A stretch of 64,000 bases of DNA from Sisyra terminalis (lineage: Eukaryota > Arthropoda > Insecta > Neuroptera > Sisyridae). How positions within the stretch are numbered: the stretch's first letter is position 1; every line of letters begins with the position of its first letter. The notes under the pieces were generated by a model. That model was given only the letters and a program-made list of their open reading frames with translations, was not told where the DNA came from and ran no database searches. The stretch lies in NCBI GenBank assembly GCA_958496175.1, contig OY292277.1, positions 52,463,050-52,527,049 of the forward strand. The letters run 5' to 3'. Both the position numbers and the translations under genes were made by a program. Below are positions 48,633 through 61,506 of the stretch, piece by piece.

Positions 48633-51419
48633 TTAATTATTTTCTCAATCTTACTTCAGTAAAGATAAACTAAGAAAACCGATTTTAAGAACCTTTTTTT
48701 GATACTAGAAGCCTGCTTTTATCCCATCCCTATCTTTGATTAGGTTGCACTTGGAATTTTTCAGAAAAAAATATATAATTTCTTTTTACTATAGAAATTC
48801 TTATCTAATTTCCCTGATGGTTATAATCCTTTTGCCTTTACTTGTACTCAAGAAGTTTCAAATTTTAGTTATTATTACATAATTTTATAAAGCGAGTAAT
48901 AAATATTGATAATAATTATTCTTAGTTCAATTTTTTAAATATAATTTACAGAAATCTTTCCTACAATAATTTAAAGAAAATTTGTTCAAATTTTAAAGTA
49001 AAATTTTGCAAAACTTACTACAAAAATATTTTCTAGGTTTTCCCTATGTAATAAAAACTTATTAACTTCCGAAAATGAACTTCCCAATTTAAATGAATCA
49101 TTACAAAATTTCCAACTAAACATTTTCATTCTTTGTGCAACCAAACGATTATATTTACAATCTACAATAATTTAAAAAATCTCCACTTTTCGCTGTAATT
49201 TACTTTCCAATTTTTCTTATTATCTCCACCAAGAAAAATACATATACTACATACCAAAAAAAAAAATCTTTAATAACACAATCTATTCTCTCGAGTAAAA
49301 TGGAGCACAAATTACGGTCCAATTTCCATATTCGCTTTTTGAACAGAGTGTTATAAATGGTCTATAAAATAATAGTGCGCTATAGATATGCACAGAGACT
49401 TTCATTTCGTGCAGACTTTATTGGAACGTAAGTTGATTGACAGATAAAAATTCTAATGCTCTACCTTCAGTGCAATAAAGAACAACCTAGAGGCAACCAT
49501 AAGATCCGTATTTGAACATAATGACGACCAGATAACATAAAACTAAACGCATACGAAATGAAAATCTTTCGCCGATTTTGTCAACATTGAGAAACATAAG
49601 ATTTTTTATCTCAAAAACTCTAACGAGAAACGGAAAAACTTGTTATTTATTTCAATTTTATTCAGCGTTATGTAATTTGTAATTGATATAGTTATAAGAC
49701 AAGTAATAATTAACATGAAAATGTCATTAATTTAGTGAAAAAATTGAGTAATATATAATTGTAGTGTTGAATAGAACTGGTCGAGTCTAACGAGAAAATT
49801 TATGTTTAGTTAACTATGCCTAACAAGACTTACACCAATTGCAATCGATAAGTGCAAAAGCTAATCATTTACTTGCGTATTTGTCACATTATAGACATGT
49901 AAATGTGGCTCATTAACGACCTCTTGTTCTATGCTAATAATTACACACCAGGAAAATAACTGCTGTTTAAATCTGGAGCAACGAATAATAATCTATCTTC
50001 GGCTCGAAATCGTAGATCATTTTGGTTGGCCAAAGAAAAAAAAAACCGGAGTTGTTGCATGCTACTTAAGAAGTAGAGAGCATTATTTAAACATTACAAC
50101 CGTTTCTATACAAATATTAGCCTCTAGTTATAAAATTAAAATAATAACAATATTTACTGCAGTTTAAATTTCCTTCGATATACATATAAACCTTTCACTT
50201 GTGCCACGAGACAGTCAATATTTGCTGTTAAATCATGAAATATTTCCATATTCCACCATAAATTTAAATAACAAGTAAAACACATATTGATACAATTGTA
50301 AAAATCAACGACAAAACCCTCATAAATAACAATATGAAAGTTTCAGCGAGTAATAAACTTTAAACACTTTTAATATGCGTTGAAAACATTGAGGTAAAGC
50401 AAAAATTTTTAATCACAAGATTTTAAATTATTCTCTTGATAGTAACAGGTGTTGGTAGGTATATGGCGTTTTATTATTAATATATTTTTTTGCTATTTTA
50501 ATGTTTGAGTTAAGTGAAATAAATGGTTTGGGGTGAAATTTTTTGCAGTGTAACAAAGTTTCGTTGCGCCCCACATTCTGTGCTCCGTTATTCTTATATT
50601 ATTATTTAATTGAGACAAATAACGCGCGATTAATTAAATATTACTTGAAAATAATATTATTTTATGGAATGAAAAAGAGCGAAATGGGAAGGAAATGGAA
50701 AAGCGTTGGTATATATGTATTTTGTTTTCGGTTGAAAAACTTGTAATGGCCTCTTAATTTCGTTTTAGAATGTAATGTGAGAAAATATTATGTTGAAATT
50801 ATATCGTTGAAAAATGAGTCGAGGTTTTCACGCGCATTGTTTTTTTCTGCTGGAAATATTTGAACGGTTTAATATCAAGGAAATTTTCGGAATTATCTTT
50901 CCTAATAACTTGACCATTCTATAAACATTAAGATTGGAGGAGATAAGAGTTAAAATCGATTTGATTTTTACGAGGAAAGACCAAAACATTTAAACTTAAT
51001 ATCTAAAAATGATTAATTTATGCTTACTTTATTTTTTAAAGGTTTTTTTTAATAACAGTTCTTTGGATATTTGTACCTTTTTCTAATAGTCCTTGGCAAG
51101 TTTCTTTAGACTAAAACAATCAATTTTTTGTTGGAACAGTTCCAGAATTTCAGTTATTCTTCTTTTTATCTTTGATTCTCCAATTATTTCTTCAATAATA
51201 TTCAGTATAAGGCATTTTTCTTTTCAAATTCATTTAAAAGTTAACATACATTTTCATAAGTTATCATTTTTCTTCATTGATTTTCATCAACATTTCTGCA
51301 TTAGTGGTTGCATCTATTTGATTTTCTTGATTCATCTCATTTAAAGACTCTTAAAATCTTCTTTACTCAATTCTAAAAGATCTAAATTTTCAATCTACCT
51401 TATACTTTTAATCGCACAT
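48633..51419. other. No gene recognised
   Basis: Intergenic AT-rich DNA. Open frames at 49931-50167, 50543-50746 and 51093-51344 have no recognisable motif. Confidence 0.6.
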
Positions 51420-51690
51420 TATAGTGAAGCATATAGGGCATTAGCTGTGAGGAGCCGGCATTGGCTCCAACGTGGACCAGATCCAGCAGTTCCAGTCGAA
51501 AACTTTGAGGTTCATCATTGATATCCTGTGGTATGTAACCAACTACGAAATACACAAGGATCTCAAAGTGGCTACAGTAAGTAATGAGATAGCAAGATAT
51601 AATTACAAATTTGGGCAATTCGAGCCATTATCAAATGCTGGATCGCAAATCATTTCTGAAGCTTCTTATCAGAGATTCCTTATCACTAGG
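51420..51690 (+). pseudogene. Third Jockey-type C-terminal fragment
   Basis: GAGIGSNVDQIQQFQSKTLR, then FIIDILWYVTNYEIHKDLK and VSNEIARYNYKFGQ match the Jockey C-terminal consensus (QRFQSKTLR...APWYVTN..IHKDL). Two stops lie just upstream, where the family has YGIQLWG. It is more diverged from the 12.2 and 47.5 kb copies than they are from each other, so it is another subfamily. No 3' tail is clear. Confidence 0.8.
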
Positions 51691-51760
51691 GTTCTTAACC
51701 TGGGTTCAATTGAACCCCAAAGATTTGGTAAGTTAGCCTTGTAGATTTGGTGGATTTTTA
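51688..51760. repeat. Possible hAT element terminal fragment
   Basis: CTAGGGTTCTTAACCTGGG and TTCAATTGAACCCCAAAG resemble the AGGGGTTCTTAACCTGGGT termini common in hAT elements, where the sequence continues through GAACCC palindromes. No second end or target duplication is visible. Confidence 0.35.
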
Positions 51761-51796
51761 ATGGTTGTGTTCATTCTTGGCGTCTAATAATAAGCT

Positions 51797-52760
51797 TAGA
51801 CTGGGCAAAAAAATTGACTATATTTTTTTTGAAAAGTATATCGAATATATTGTTCAAGGGGACAAAAAAAATATCAGGAAGGTTTGAGTCCTTAATATTA
51901 ATATTAAGAGATCTATCATCTTTAGTTTCGATTTTTTATTTGTGCTTTCATATTTGCGTCAATGCTGTCAAACTATCAAGGTAAAAAAATTCATCTGCAC
52001 ATATTTTAATAGAAAATTAAATTCCCTACAAAAAACGTTTTTTTAAAAACTTTTGCCAGATACGCCGTTTCCGAATAATCAAGCTTCAGACTTTGATATA
52101 ATTTTTAGATTTATCTTCGTTATTTTGGAATTTTGTAACTAACGAACAAACAAAAATATAAAAATGAACATTACAGATTCTTGAACAGAATTTAATGCTC
52201 TACAAAAAAGGTATCTTAACGTTTTTACATAAAATCACTGTTTCAAAATTGGTTCAACAATGAAAAAAACTAATTTATTTTTTCCTTCAATTTTAATTGT
52301 GAATAACTTTTGAAAAAGTAGTTTTATGTGAAAACGTTAAGAAACCTTTTTGGTAGAACATTAAGTTCCCTTTAAGAATCTATATTATTCATTTCTATAT
52401 ATTTATTTGTTCGATAGTTACAAAATTCCAAAATAAAGAAGATAAATCTAAAAATTATATCAATGTCTGAAACTTGATTATTCGAAAACGGCGTGTCTTG
52501 CAAAAATTTTTAAAAAAACGTTTTTTGTAGAAAATTGAATTTTCTTTTAAAATATTTGCAGATGAATTTTTTTACCTTGATAGTTTGACAGCATTGACGC
52601 AAAAATGAAACTACAAATAAAAAATTGAATTTAAAGATGGTAGACCTCTTAATATTAATATTAAGTGCTCAAATCTTCCCGATATTTTTTTTTTGTCACC
52701 ATGAACAATATTTTCAATATACTTTTCAAAAAAAAAATAGTCAATTTTTTTGGCTGTCTA
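51797..52760. mobile_element. Foldback element, family B, copy 2 (intact)
   Basis: Runs from TAGACTGGGCAAAAAAATTG to AATTTTTTTGGCTGTCTA. It is almost entirely one inverted repeat, with arms 51797-52245 and 52317-52760 around a spacer of about 70 bases. It carries the TTAATATTAATATTAA and TGCTCTACAAAA motifs of family A. The flanks AATAAGCT and ATACAGCT agree at 5 of 8 bases, compatible with an aged 8-base duplication. Non-coding. It provides the uninterrupted version of the site where a Helitron entered copy 1. Confidence 0.85.
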
Positions 52761-52761
52761 A

Positions 52762-52972
52762 TACAGCTATTTCTTGCATTTGAAATTTTACTGTGACATC
52801 TCAAAGATAAGCAATTAATTTTTTTTGGTTACTTCCAACAATGAAAAATAAGTTATGATCCATTTCAATTAAAACCTCTTTAACTCTACAATAAAATATC
52901 TTATAGTTAACCCAATAACTAAGTATAACCTTCCTAAAAACACCATTTTTTTAAAAAAGTGGTAAATTTTAT
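52762..52972. other. No gene recognised
   Basis: Short AT-rich spacer. Confidence 0.5.
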
Positions 52973-53455
52973 ATAATTTATGATAATTTATCAAAAATAT
53001 CATAAAGTTTTTTTAATTCAAAACTTATTTAGAATCTCTTGATCAACGACTCATATTTATAATTACCTAATCATTGATTTTTCTTTGATAATTATTTGAG
53101 AAAATGGTTGGCTATCCAAAAAAACAGCCAATTTTTTTTATTCGATTCCACCAATCATTCAAAGAACGAAAGCATATTTCTTTACAAAAATTTAAATATA
53201 TTGGATTATCAATTTTATATAAATTATGATAATTGATCTTAAAAACCTTAAAGTTTTTTTAAATTAAAAAGTTATTAAAAATCCTCTAGATCAACGATCA
53301 CGATTTATTTTTGCCTAATCAATGATTTTTCTTTGAAAATTACTAGTGAAAATAGTTTACTATCTCAGCGATTTTTTTTATTTAATTCCAACCATCCATT
53401 GATAGAACTAAAGCCTATTTTTTTACAAAGATTAAAATATTTTGAATCTTTCTTT
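52973..53455. repeat. Tandem duplication, ~243 bp unit
   Basis: Unit 1 (52973-53215) and unit 2 (53216-53455) both start TATAA(T/A)TTATGATAATT and share ATCATTGATTTTTCTTTGA versus ATCAATGATTTTTCTTTGA. Identity is roughly 75%. Non-coding. Confidence 0.65.
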
Positions 53456-55812
53456 ACAATTTTTGATTGGAAAAAAAATTCTATTCAAGGTTTAATTGTT
53501 GCACAACCAATTAACAATAATCTACATTTAAATAATCAAAAAATGAAGAAGTTATAGATTTTTATAAATGGTTATTTTTATGGTTTATTTTCAAAAAAAA
53601 ATGGCATAAAATGTTTTTTTTAATTACAATCCTTTGTTTTTTTTTTTAACTTAAAAATAAAAAAACTTTTCTATGAGAATATCTCTTACAATATAAAATT
53701 CGTAAATAAATGTGTTGCAATCTAAGCCCTGAAAAAAATTTACTAATAGGTTGATGAAAAATAATACAAACAAACGTTATTTCCTTTCAAAATGCAATTT
53801 AGTTCCAAGTATAGAAAAGACATGCAGTGAAAAGGACTGAAGTTAGTTATGTTATTCAAAAGTAAAGAAATCGCCAAGAAATATTTCTCCAAACATAATT
53901 TTTAGGATTAAGAAATGAAAGTATATGTAACAGTACCTTGATGTTTCGATTGTAAACTCTAAAATCTCAATATTTATATGATATAAAAGTTGATGAAATT
54001 CCCAATATCATAGCAAAAAATCATCCTAAAAGCGTTTATAAAAAACCTTCGCCATTATCTTGATGTAAATTTCTTGGAAATCTAGCGAAATGAAATATTC
54101 GGCTATGTGTGCCTCTAACCTTGAGATAACACTCAAATCAAGAATATAATCATCAAAATGATCCAGTGGGGTATCAATTTCAGCAAGCGGCGAGTATTCT
54201 CTGGGCTGCAGTATAGAGGAATTTTATATTCCAATATGAATTATGAACGGGACTTAACTGGTCTCTCGGGTCATTTTTCTTCGTGCAATTAATATGAAAT
54301 GTTGTATCTTTTGTCGCTGTTCGTGCTCTTTTGGCCGTTTTATTTTTTTCTAAAAAAAAAATCATGCTTTACTATTAGATTTATGCTTAAGTGAGAGTTA
54401 TTACGTTTTGTTTAACGCTAAATGAAAGGGGAAATTTATTATTCAATTAAGAGAAAATTGAAAAGTTTTCGGCTGAAAATTGGGGTATGAGTTTTGAGGT
54501 GTTCATTTGCCAAAAATTTTTTATTGGTGTTAAAGAGGTTGATGTGGAATTTATGAGGTGATAATTTTTAATTTAAACTTTGATGCTTTTAGTCGAAAGT
54601 TTACGAAAGATATTGTTGATAAGCTTGGATAGAAAATACAAGGCTACGATTAGAGTTTTATTCGATGAAATTAATTACACAAAAATTATCTTGTAATCTC
54701 AACTCTTATTTTCTCTCTAATCATTCGATTGAAATCGAAAAAAAATCAATCAAAAAAATTAGTCCAAATCCACTTCATTTATTAGTGTCCCACATAAAAC
54801 AAGTTGCCACCAAATTGAGTAGGTACCCAACTCTCGGCTATTTGGAGTAATTAAAATTACTCGATGCAAACTTAACTTTGCGATGGCGAGCAATTGATAT
54901 GTGGGCCGCGATAAAAATTGGGAACAGTCCGAAATATTTATTCAAATATTCGAATGTTGATTTTTTTCCGTTTACTGTCGTTACGAGAGTGCGCCTAAGG
55001 GCGCATGCAGGGGCTTGGGTGACTTTAATATTATCGTAGCAAACGTTTGATTGCAATCGAAAAGTTTTCAATCATCGTCCTACACTTGAATGGAGTCGAT
55101 TATTTTAATTTCAATTCGTTGACTTGGTGTCACATAAATTTGGACCGAATATGTGCAAAGATTCATTGCGTTTCGGCGCGACGAACTTTCGTGCGGAATT
55201 GGGATTGCATATAGGAGATGCTTTTTGGCGTGCAACTCAAATGAAATTTCTTTCGTCACGCCAAAGTTTTTTGCATAACACTGCAATAATGCATGGGGAA
55301 ATGTTAACAGTTGGTTTTGGAGTTGGGATTTTTTTATTCTTTGCCAGACGTCAAATGCGACAAATACAAATTTATGCTTATTTTTGTAGGGAAATAAGCA
55401 GACGATTGAATCGATTCTAGTGAATTGAAAGTAAGAGAAGAGAATGGATTTTGTAATGCAATATTTTTCCTCTTAAACATAGAAATTTGATTATATAATA
55501 GTTCAAATAAAAAAGGAACAAATTTTTTTATTAATAATAATATAAAAACTATTTTCCAACAGTTTTATTACTATTTTTTGTACTCCTAAGAAAAACTCAA
55601 AATTTTTACATGAAATCTCTGTCACTACAGAGGTGTGAAAATTATTAGACTCAATACAACTCAATCGAAAAAAAAAACACATTTTTGTTTTTAAATGTAA
55701 AATTTAAAAGTTACAATAAATCATCTAATATTTTCTGTGGTATCCTTTATTATTTATAATTTATTTTTCTCATCCTGGCATGCTCTATACTATTCTTAAC
55801 CAAAGCCAAATC
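53456..55812. other. No gene recognised
   Basis: 54.8-55.4 kb has more CG-containing sequence (GTGCGCCTAAGGGCGCATGC near 54990, GCGTTTCGGCGCGACG near 55170) and overlapping open frames on both strands, but no recognised domain. GTGCGCC/GGGCGCA there forms a short hairpin. It may be regulatory or an unrecognised exon. Confidence 0.45.
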
Positions 55813-56180
55813 TTAACGAGTTCGGTAATCAGATCCACCCCTGTTGTAATAGTTTATTTTTTTTACTTTTTCCTTCACAATGGCCCAAAAATTTTCTATG
55901 AGATTAGCATCAGGACTATTTCTTGGCTTAGAAGGCACATTAATGTTAGAATTTTTTAGGAAATCAATACATTTTTTGGGCTTTAAGGCAAGGAGCTCCA
56001 TCCTGCATAAAGATAAAATTTTCATCCGGAAACCACTCTTTAGTTTGAGGAAGTACCTTCGTTTCTGAGACTTGTATATTTTGGTCTTGCCTCATAGTAC
56101 CTTTGACAATGTATATCCTACTGGTACCCTTTGCTGACCATAACTGATGTTGGATGTTTTACAGTCTGGGCGATACATCG
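55813..56180 (-). pseudogene. Tc1-type (DD34E) transposase C-terminal fragment
   Basis: On the minus strand the Tc1 catalytic domain can be followed with frame changes: VKHPTSVMV, KGTMRQDQNIQVSETKVLPQ-like, then EWFPDENFIFMQDGAPC with the second catalytic Asp, a one-base shift in an A-run near 55968, KKCIDFLKNSNINV and RNSPDANLIENFWAIVKEK with the catalytic Glu. From that Asp to that Glu there are 34 residues between, as in DD34E Tc1 enzymes. The N-terminal DNA-binding region, the first Asp and the terminal repeats are not found. It is a dead remnant. Confidence 0.85.
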
Positions 56181-57092
56181 CTGGAAGAAAGTAAAAATCT
56201 TCTTTTAAGTCAAATAATTTTCACCCCTCTGTATATGGGTTGTTTGAATACATCGATATTAATCTTCGATTTTTATCCATTCTTTGACCCCAATGGTTTG
56301 GTTATATTATTTTTCAGGTTTCCCAGTTTTGTACTAGATGCATTATTTCAGATATGTCAGCTCCATACCATCAGATTAATTAGGTTCATTTTTGTAATCA
56401 TTAGTTATTCAAAAACTGCAACACTTTTCCAGGATATTATCCATTTTTATTTAATTAGAAAACCATAACCAATGGTCGCAAAAGGATTTGATCAATAGGA
56501 AACAATCTTTTCTTAATTCAAATTTCTTGGACTTTGTGATTCTAAGATCAGAATAAAACAATAATTTAACATATACAATGTTTTGAAAATATAATCGTCC
56601 TTTTTAAGCCCACGGTAAAAGGAGATCACAATTCAAGCCTTATGTTTTAATAAAAATCATAATTATTCTAATGATATCCTAATAAATTTTTCTTATTGAA
56701 TTGTCCGAATGAATCCTCATGATATCCTTATAAATTTAAAGATGTTATAGCAATACAATTGGAGACAGAAGAACATAAAAATAAAAATTCATTAATAATT
56801 ATGTCGTATAACATACCATGTGGCGAATAAATAGGTTGATACTTAAAAAAACTATATATAGCTTAAGAGAATTTTGTAAATTTCATCCAAAATTTTTACC
56901 AAAAGAAGAAAAAATAACAAATTTAATAATTTTTAACTAGCTAATGGGACTAAATATACCTTAATGTCAACTAAGCAAATCAAAATATTATTGATTTAAA
57001 TGCTCTTTAGTTATGAATGTAGAATCTTTGAATGTGATTAAATCACAAGGTTTGTAAATTACACAGGTTGCTCCATTAGAAAAAAAAAATGA
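56181..57092. other. No gene recognised
   Basis: A 104-codon plus frame at 56154-56468 overlaps the Tc1 remnant and is hydrophobic; most likely chance. Confidence 0.5.
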
Positions 57093-57239
57093 CGTCATAC
57101 GAAGAATTTTGAAATTGATCAGTTTGAAGATATGTACGAATTTCTTTTGGATACATCACGTATGCATCACGAAGCCACTATGAGGCCACCTGTGTATTTT
57201 ATAAACTTTGATTATATCATAAACAAAACATTAAATTAA
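57093..57239 (+). other. Short protein-like open frame, unknown
   Basis: A 48-codon frame after a TGA reads NFEIDQFEDMYEFLLDTSRM, then HHEATMRPPVYFINFDY. Its mixed, acidic composition is unlike the translated AT-rich noise around it. There is no ATG at the start and no clear splice site, although CTCCATTAG upstream could be an acceptor. It may be a relic of a transposase or a single exon. Not recognised. Confidence 0.2.
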
Positions 57240-57539
57240 TATGTTTTTAAGGCAAAGATAGCTAAAAAATTAAAAAATAACTTAATAATTTAACATTATA
57301 AGAGTCGAATACTTCTTGTGAGGACATTAGAAGAGTCTTGATAGCAAGGGCAATTCGGTGGAGCATGCAATGTATTGCCTTTGCTTGGGGTAAAAGCTTT
57401 TTAACCTTTTAGCTGAAAGCCCGAATTCGAACCGATTTTAAATCCCAAAAATTGGTAGTTTTTTTCGATTATTATCGAGAGGTAAAAGAGGATCGTGATC
57501 ATTTTGGACTGTATCAGGCTCATTTAATATAGTCGAAAT

Positions 57540-57605
57540 CCACCAAGCATAAAACTAGATAAGGCAACCCCTAGTGGATCGTGGTCCACCGATTGAGAAC
57601 CGGAA
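57540..57605. repeat. Possible hAT right terminal fragment
   Basis: CCCCTAGTGGATCGTGG and CCACCGATTGAGAACC resemble the complement of the GGTTCTCAA...CCACGACCC...AGGGG termini of many hAT elements. The outermost bases (expected CACTG) are not present and no left end was found. Confidence 0.35.
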
Positions 57606-57710
57606 TTATAAACGATGATTGATTGCTGGTAATGCAAAAGTTGGCAAAAAGTATCGTGAAAATTTAAAGAAACTATTAAATTTTTTTTTCATAGAAAATT
57701 ACTTCATTAA

Positions 57711-58137
57711 GATTGCTTTATTCTTCTTCTTTCTTTTTCTTTTAGGGCTGTCCCATGTTTGGTTTAGTTTACAATGTGTTCTAGGATTTTGATGACCAAA
57801 AATCTCTCCATTTTTATGGAGGCCTACTAAACGGTTTTCTAGGCAGGTCGTTGGGCTTTAGCCCATTTTATCCAATACCGTCATCCAAAATTAGTCAATT
57901 CTACAATATTTTTTACCTTATTGAGATTGTTTTATTCTTCTTCTTCCTTTTTCTAATAGGGCTGTGTCATGTTTGGTTTTGTTTACAATGCGTTCTAGGA
58001 GTTTGATGACCAAAGGTCTCTTCATCTTTATGGAGGCCAACCAAACGGTTTTCTAGTCGAGTCGTTGGGCTTTAGCCCTTTTTGTCCAATACTAGTCATC
58101 CAAAACTTGTCAACTCTACAATATCCTGTTTTTCTTA
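57711..58137. repeat. Tandem duplication, 214 bp unit
   Basis: Units start GATTGCTTTATTCTTCTTC (57711) and GATTGTTTTATTCTTCTTC (57925). Both contain GGGCTGT, CATGTTTGGTTT, ATGGAGGCC, AACGGTTTTCTAG and GTCGTTGGGCTTTAGCCC. On the minus strand the unit ends in GAAGAAGAATAA, like the GAA-type 3' tails of the non-LTR elements at 30.78 kb, so the unit may be a duplicated retrotransposon 3' end. Identity is about 85%. Confidence 0.75.
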
Positions 58138-60695
58138 TTCTTCTTCAACGAAGATGCTTCGTTTTCTTTCTTTTCTCCTTGCTTTTTTTCAATTAAATAA
58201 ATTAATTCTATTAGTCTCTTTGGAAATTAAAGAAACAAACCTCAATAAATATTCTTGAAAATAATCGTGACAAACCAAAACAATTTTTCAATCATTCCAT
58301 TCCATAAATGGTCGTTGCAATTATTAAATTAATTTGAAATTAATCTCCGAAATGAAAAATTACCCATCAACTCAATTAGTTAAATATCACTGCCGCAACA
58401 ATCCAACGATTGCAAAATAGTATCTGATATTTGAGAATTCCCAACCCGATCGTTGGCTCAATGAAATCGAAACCTTCAAGTGCAGGTATCTGGTATATAC
58501 CCCGTCCATATGCACTCGCATTTTCTAAAAAGTAGAACAAATCTCATACAACAAGTGAAACCGATTTCAAAATCGTTTTCGAGTCGGACTTCTCAACCGT
58601 TATTGCCTCAAAACAAAGATACCACTCGCATATTGGAGATAGAGAGCCCAATACGGTCGCGATCGAATGATTGAGAATCCATTTTGCGATTGATCGATAA
58701 AATTATCGAGTCGTGATTGTAACATTTGAGAAAAAAACCTTGCCTATATGATATAAGGCATATTTATATTTTACATTACATTTCATGCTGAGATTGAGGA
58801 AATATTACAAGATATATCTTGTTTTCGGTTTCGTTCAACATCATGTTTTACTATTTATGTTTGTGACCTATTCCTAGTTTTTGGTATTCACTTAAAGCAT
58901 TGAATTTTCGTTAAATTGGCGATCAAATCGGATCGATTACGTAAATGGAAATAGTAACTTTATGTTACTTTCTTTTCACAATGATTTCTGTGACTTCCGA
59001 ATAATAAATCATTTGGAATAGTAAACGTTAGAAATGAAACGGAAAAAGTCTGATAAAAAGCCTTGAATTCTTTAAGACGACATATTTTAATAGCCATATG
59101 CTTAATAGTCATAAAGTTGTCATTCAAAAGAATTCAAGGCTTTTTTCTAGAGCTTTAATCATGAAAAACCGATCTACTACTTTCCATAGACCCGAAGTAG
59201 TTAAAATTATCTTGAAATAATTAATTGATTACACTAACCTCGTAATACCTTCATCCAAACGTTATATTCCTGATATAATTAAAAGATAATATTGATATTA
59301 TCGATTTTAATCGTTCTAAAAATAAAATCGACAAACATTGCGATCAATGTTTGCACGAATTCAAATACCAATTTCCAATTAAATAAATATTTGTGTGTCG
59401 AAAAGATTCCCATGCGTCACGAACTACCATACATACGAAGGACATTTCAGGAAAAAAATTATTATCGAAACAATTAGGATTTCATACGACGAAGAAAAAA
59501 AAAAGCGATTACAATGAAAACAAGATCATTAAAACTGCTTATTCACCTCCGATTTTAATCTTGCATTATATTTTCGACTTATTTAGGACAATGATAACAG
59601 TTCGTTATTGTATCAGAAACATATTAAGTAATTGACGAACTTATGTATTCATAATAGCAGCCTCATATGCAATAAGACCCTACAGTAATACAATGCTTGA
59701 CTTTCACTTCAGGATAGAACAACGAAATCACTTGTAACGCTTCAGTCTTGCCTACAATATAGAATTAGCATATTATGCTCATATAAATTTCTAACATTTG
59801 CAAATGGCATTTGGCTTAATTGTAACTTTTTGCCACATCAATTAAGACAAAGCAATAGAATGAGTATTTTAATTTTTTTCTTTCGCTTTTTAATTTGAGA
59901 ACAACAGGTTGACGGATTTTGTGTTACGTACAAGAATAATGGGACACCTGCGTTGTGAAAATTGGCTTAGATTTTCATTTGAGATTAGACGTAGAATAGC
60001 ATTTAAATTAAATACCACTTAATGACATTAGTTGAAAGATAAGGCTATGACTTATTTAGTACAATATTTCACAATTGTAGATTCTGTCACTTTTGAAAGT
60101 ATCACCTGAGAGGATTTGAAACGGTAAAAAATTTGCTTTGGTTGCTTAATGTTGACTTATTAAAATTTCAATGCAAAAACCGTATTTTTTCCAACACAAA
60201 AAATCCAACTAATAAGTATCACTTTGGTTACTAAATGCAAATTTTTTCAATAAATATGCATCTAAAAATCATCTAAAAAATCTAAATGTTGGAAAAAAAA
60301 AAACAATACTGTCTTAAATGCCCTTATACTTGCAGTTATAATAGTCTAAAGATCTAAATTATTATATGTAACAACAGTTTGATTAAATAATAATTGATTG
60401 GATCACATTTGGAGATGAAAAAGATTTATACTTTCTGATAAAAAAGGATAACTGGAAGGCTTTAAGGAAAACGTAAAAAAAAGGATTCAAATATTGACCT
60501 AATTGAAAATAGACATCAACAACCGTTATTCAAAGAACCTAATTCGAGATATATGAAGATGCATGTAAAAGTTTCACCACGTGGGAATCTAGTTATTAGT
60601 TAGTAACTAAGTTATTAATATTTTGTGAAAATAATTAAAATATAATACAATTTTTACTTTTAATCTCAACATAATAGGTAATGTATATATTATAT
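58138..60695. other. No gene recognised
   Basis: Intergenic DNA. Short frames at 58480-58674 and 59292-59635 have no known motif. Confidence 0.55.
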
Positions 60696-61506
60696 TAGGG
60701 TGATTTTTTTTTGGGACTATTTTTTTTTGCTCCCATGCCGAAATTTTGTTGGAAATACTTCAAAAAAAATTCCCTGAAAGTGTGAGCTCTTAATATTAAT
60801 ATTAAGTACTCGCTCACAGCGTGTGAATATTTTCCATTTAAAATACACGTAAACTTTGATTTTTTTTTTTTAATTTTTTAAGCTCAGCGGCATTTTATGG
60901 TATCGCCTCGCTCAAAGTCGGGATTTTTTTAAACAATTGTATGCTCTACAAAAGTACCTTTTGCAGCAAAATCGTAATTTACACGGGCGAGGTAGTACGG
61001 GTCACTAAACCTAGATTTTTCATAGATTTCTCGTTTTTCTCTCAGTAACTCATGAATTACAAAACCTACAGGAAAAATGTTAATGTTAAATTATAGGAAA
61101 TTTAATTTCCTACAAAAAAGTTCCAGTAAACCAAATTGCTAAGATCGATATTTCTCGAGATATTGAGCCATGAATTTCTCTTACTATACAATTTTTACGA
61201 ATTATTGAATAAAATTTAATTTCATTTAGATTTTGCCGCAATAGGCACTTTTGTAGAGCATACAATTGTAAAAAAATCCCGACTTTGAGCGAGGCGATAC
61301 CATAAAATGCCGCTGAGCTATAAAAATTGAAAAAAAAAAATCAAAGTTTACGTGTATTTTAAATGGAAAATATTCACACGCTGTGAGCGAGTACTTAATA
61401 TTAATATTAAGAGCTCAAACTTTCAGGGAATTTTTTTTGAAGAATTTCCAACAAAATTTCGGCATGGGAGCAAAAAAAAAAATAGTCCCAAAAAAAAATC
61501 ACCCTA
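60696..61506. mobile_element. Foldback element, family A, copy 2
   Basis: Runs TAGGGTGATTTTTTTTTGGG to CACCCTA. Arms (about 60696-60980 and 61232-61506) are inverted copies. The non-inverted centre is the reverse complement of the centre of copy 1, so the two elements have opposite polarity. It retains the outer GGGACTATTTTTTTTTGCTC segment on both sides. The AT-rich flanks TATTATAT and ATATATAT agree at 6 of 8 bases. Confidence 0.85.

Noticed and set aside
57415..57440. B-box-like GGTTCGAATTCGGG on the minus strand
   Set aside because: No A box at a suitable distance and no tRNA fold.
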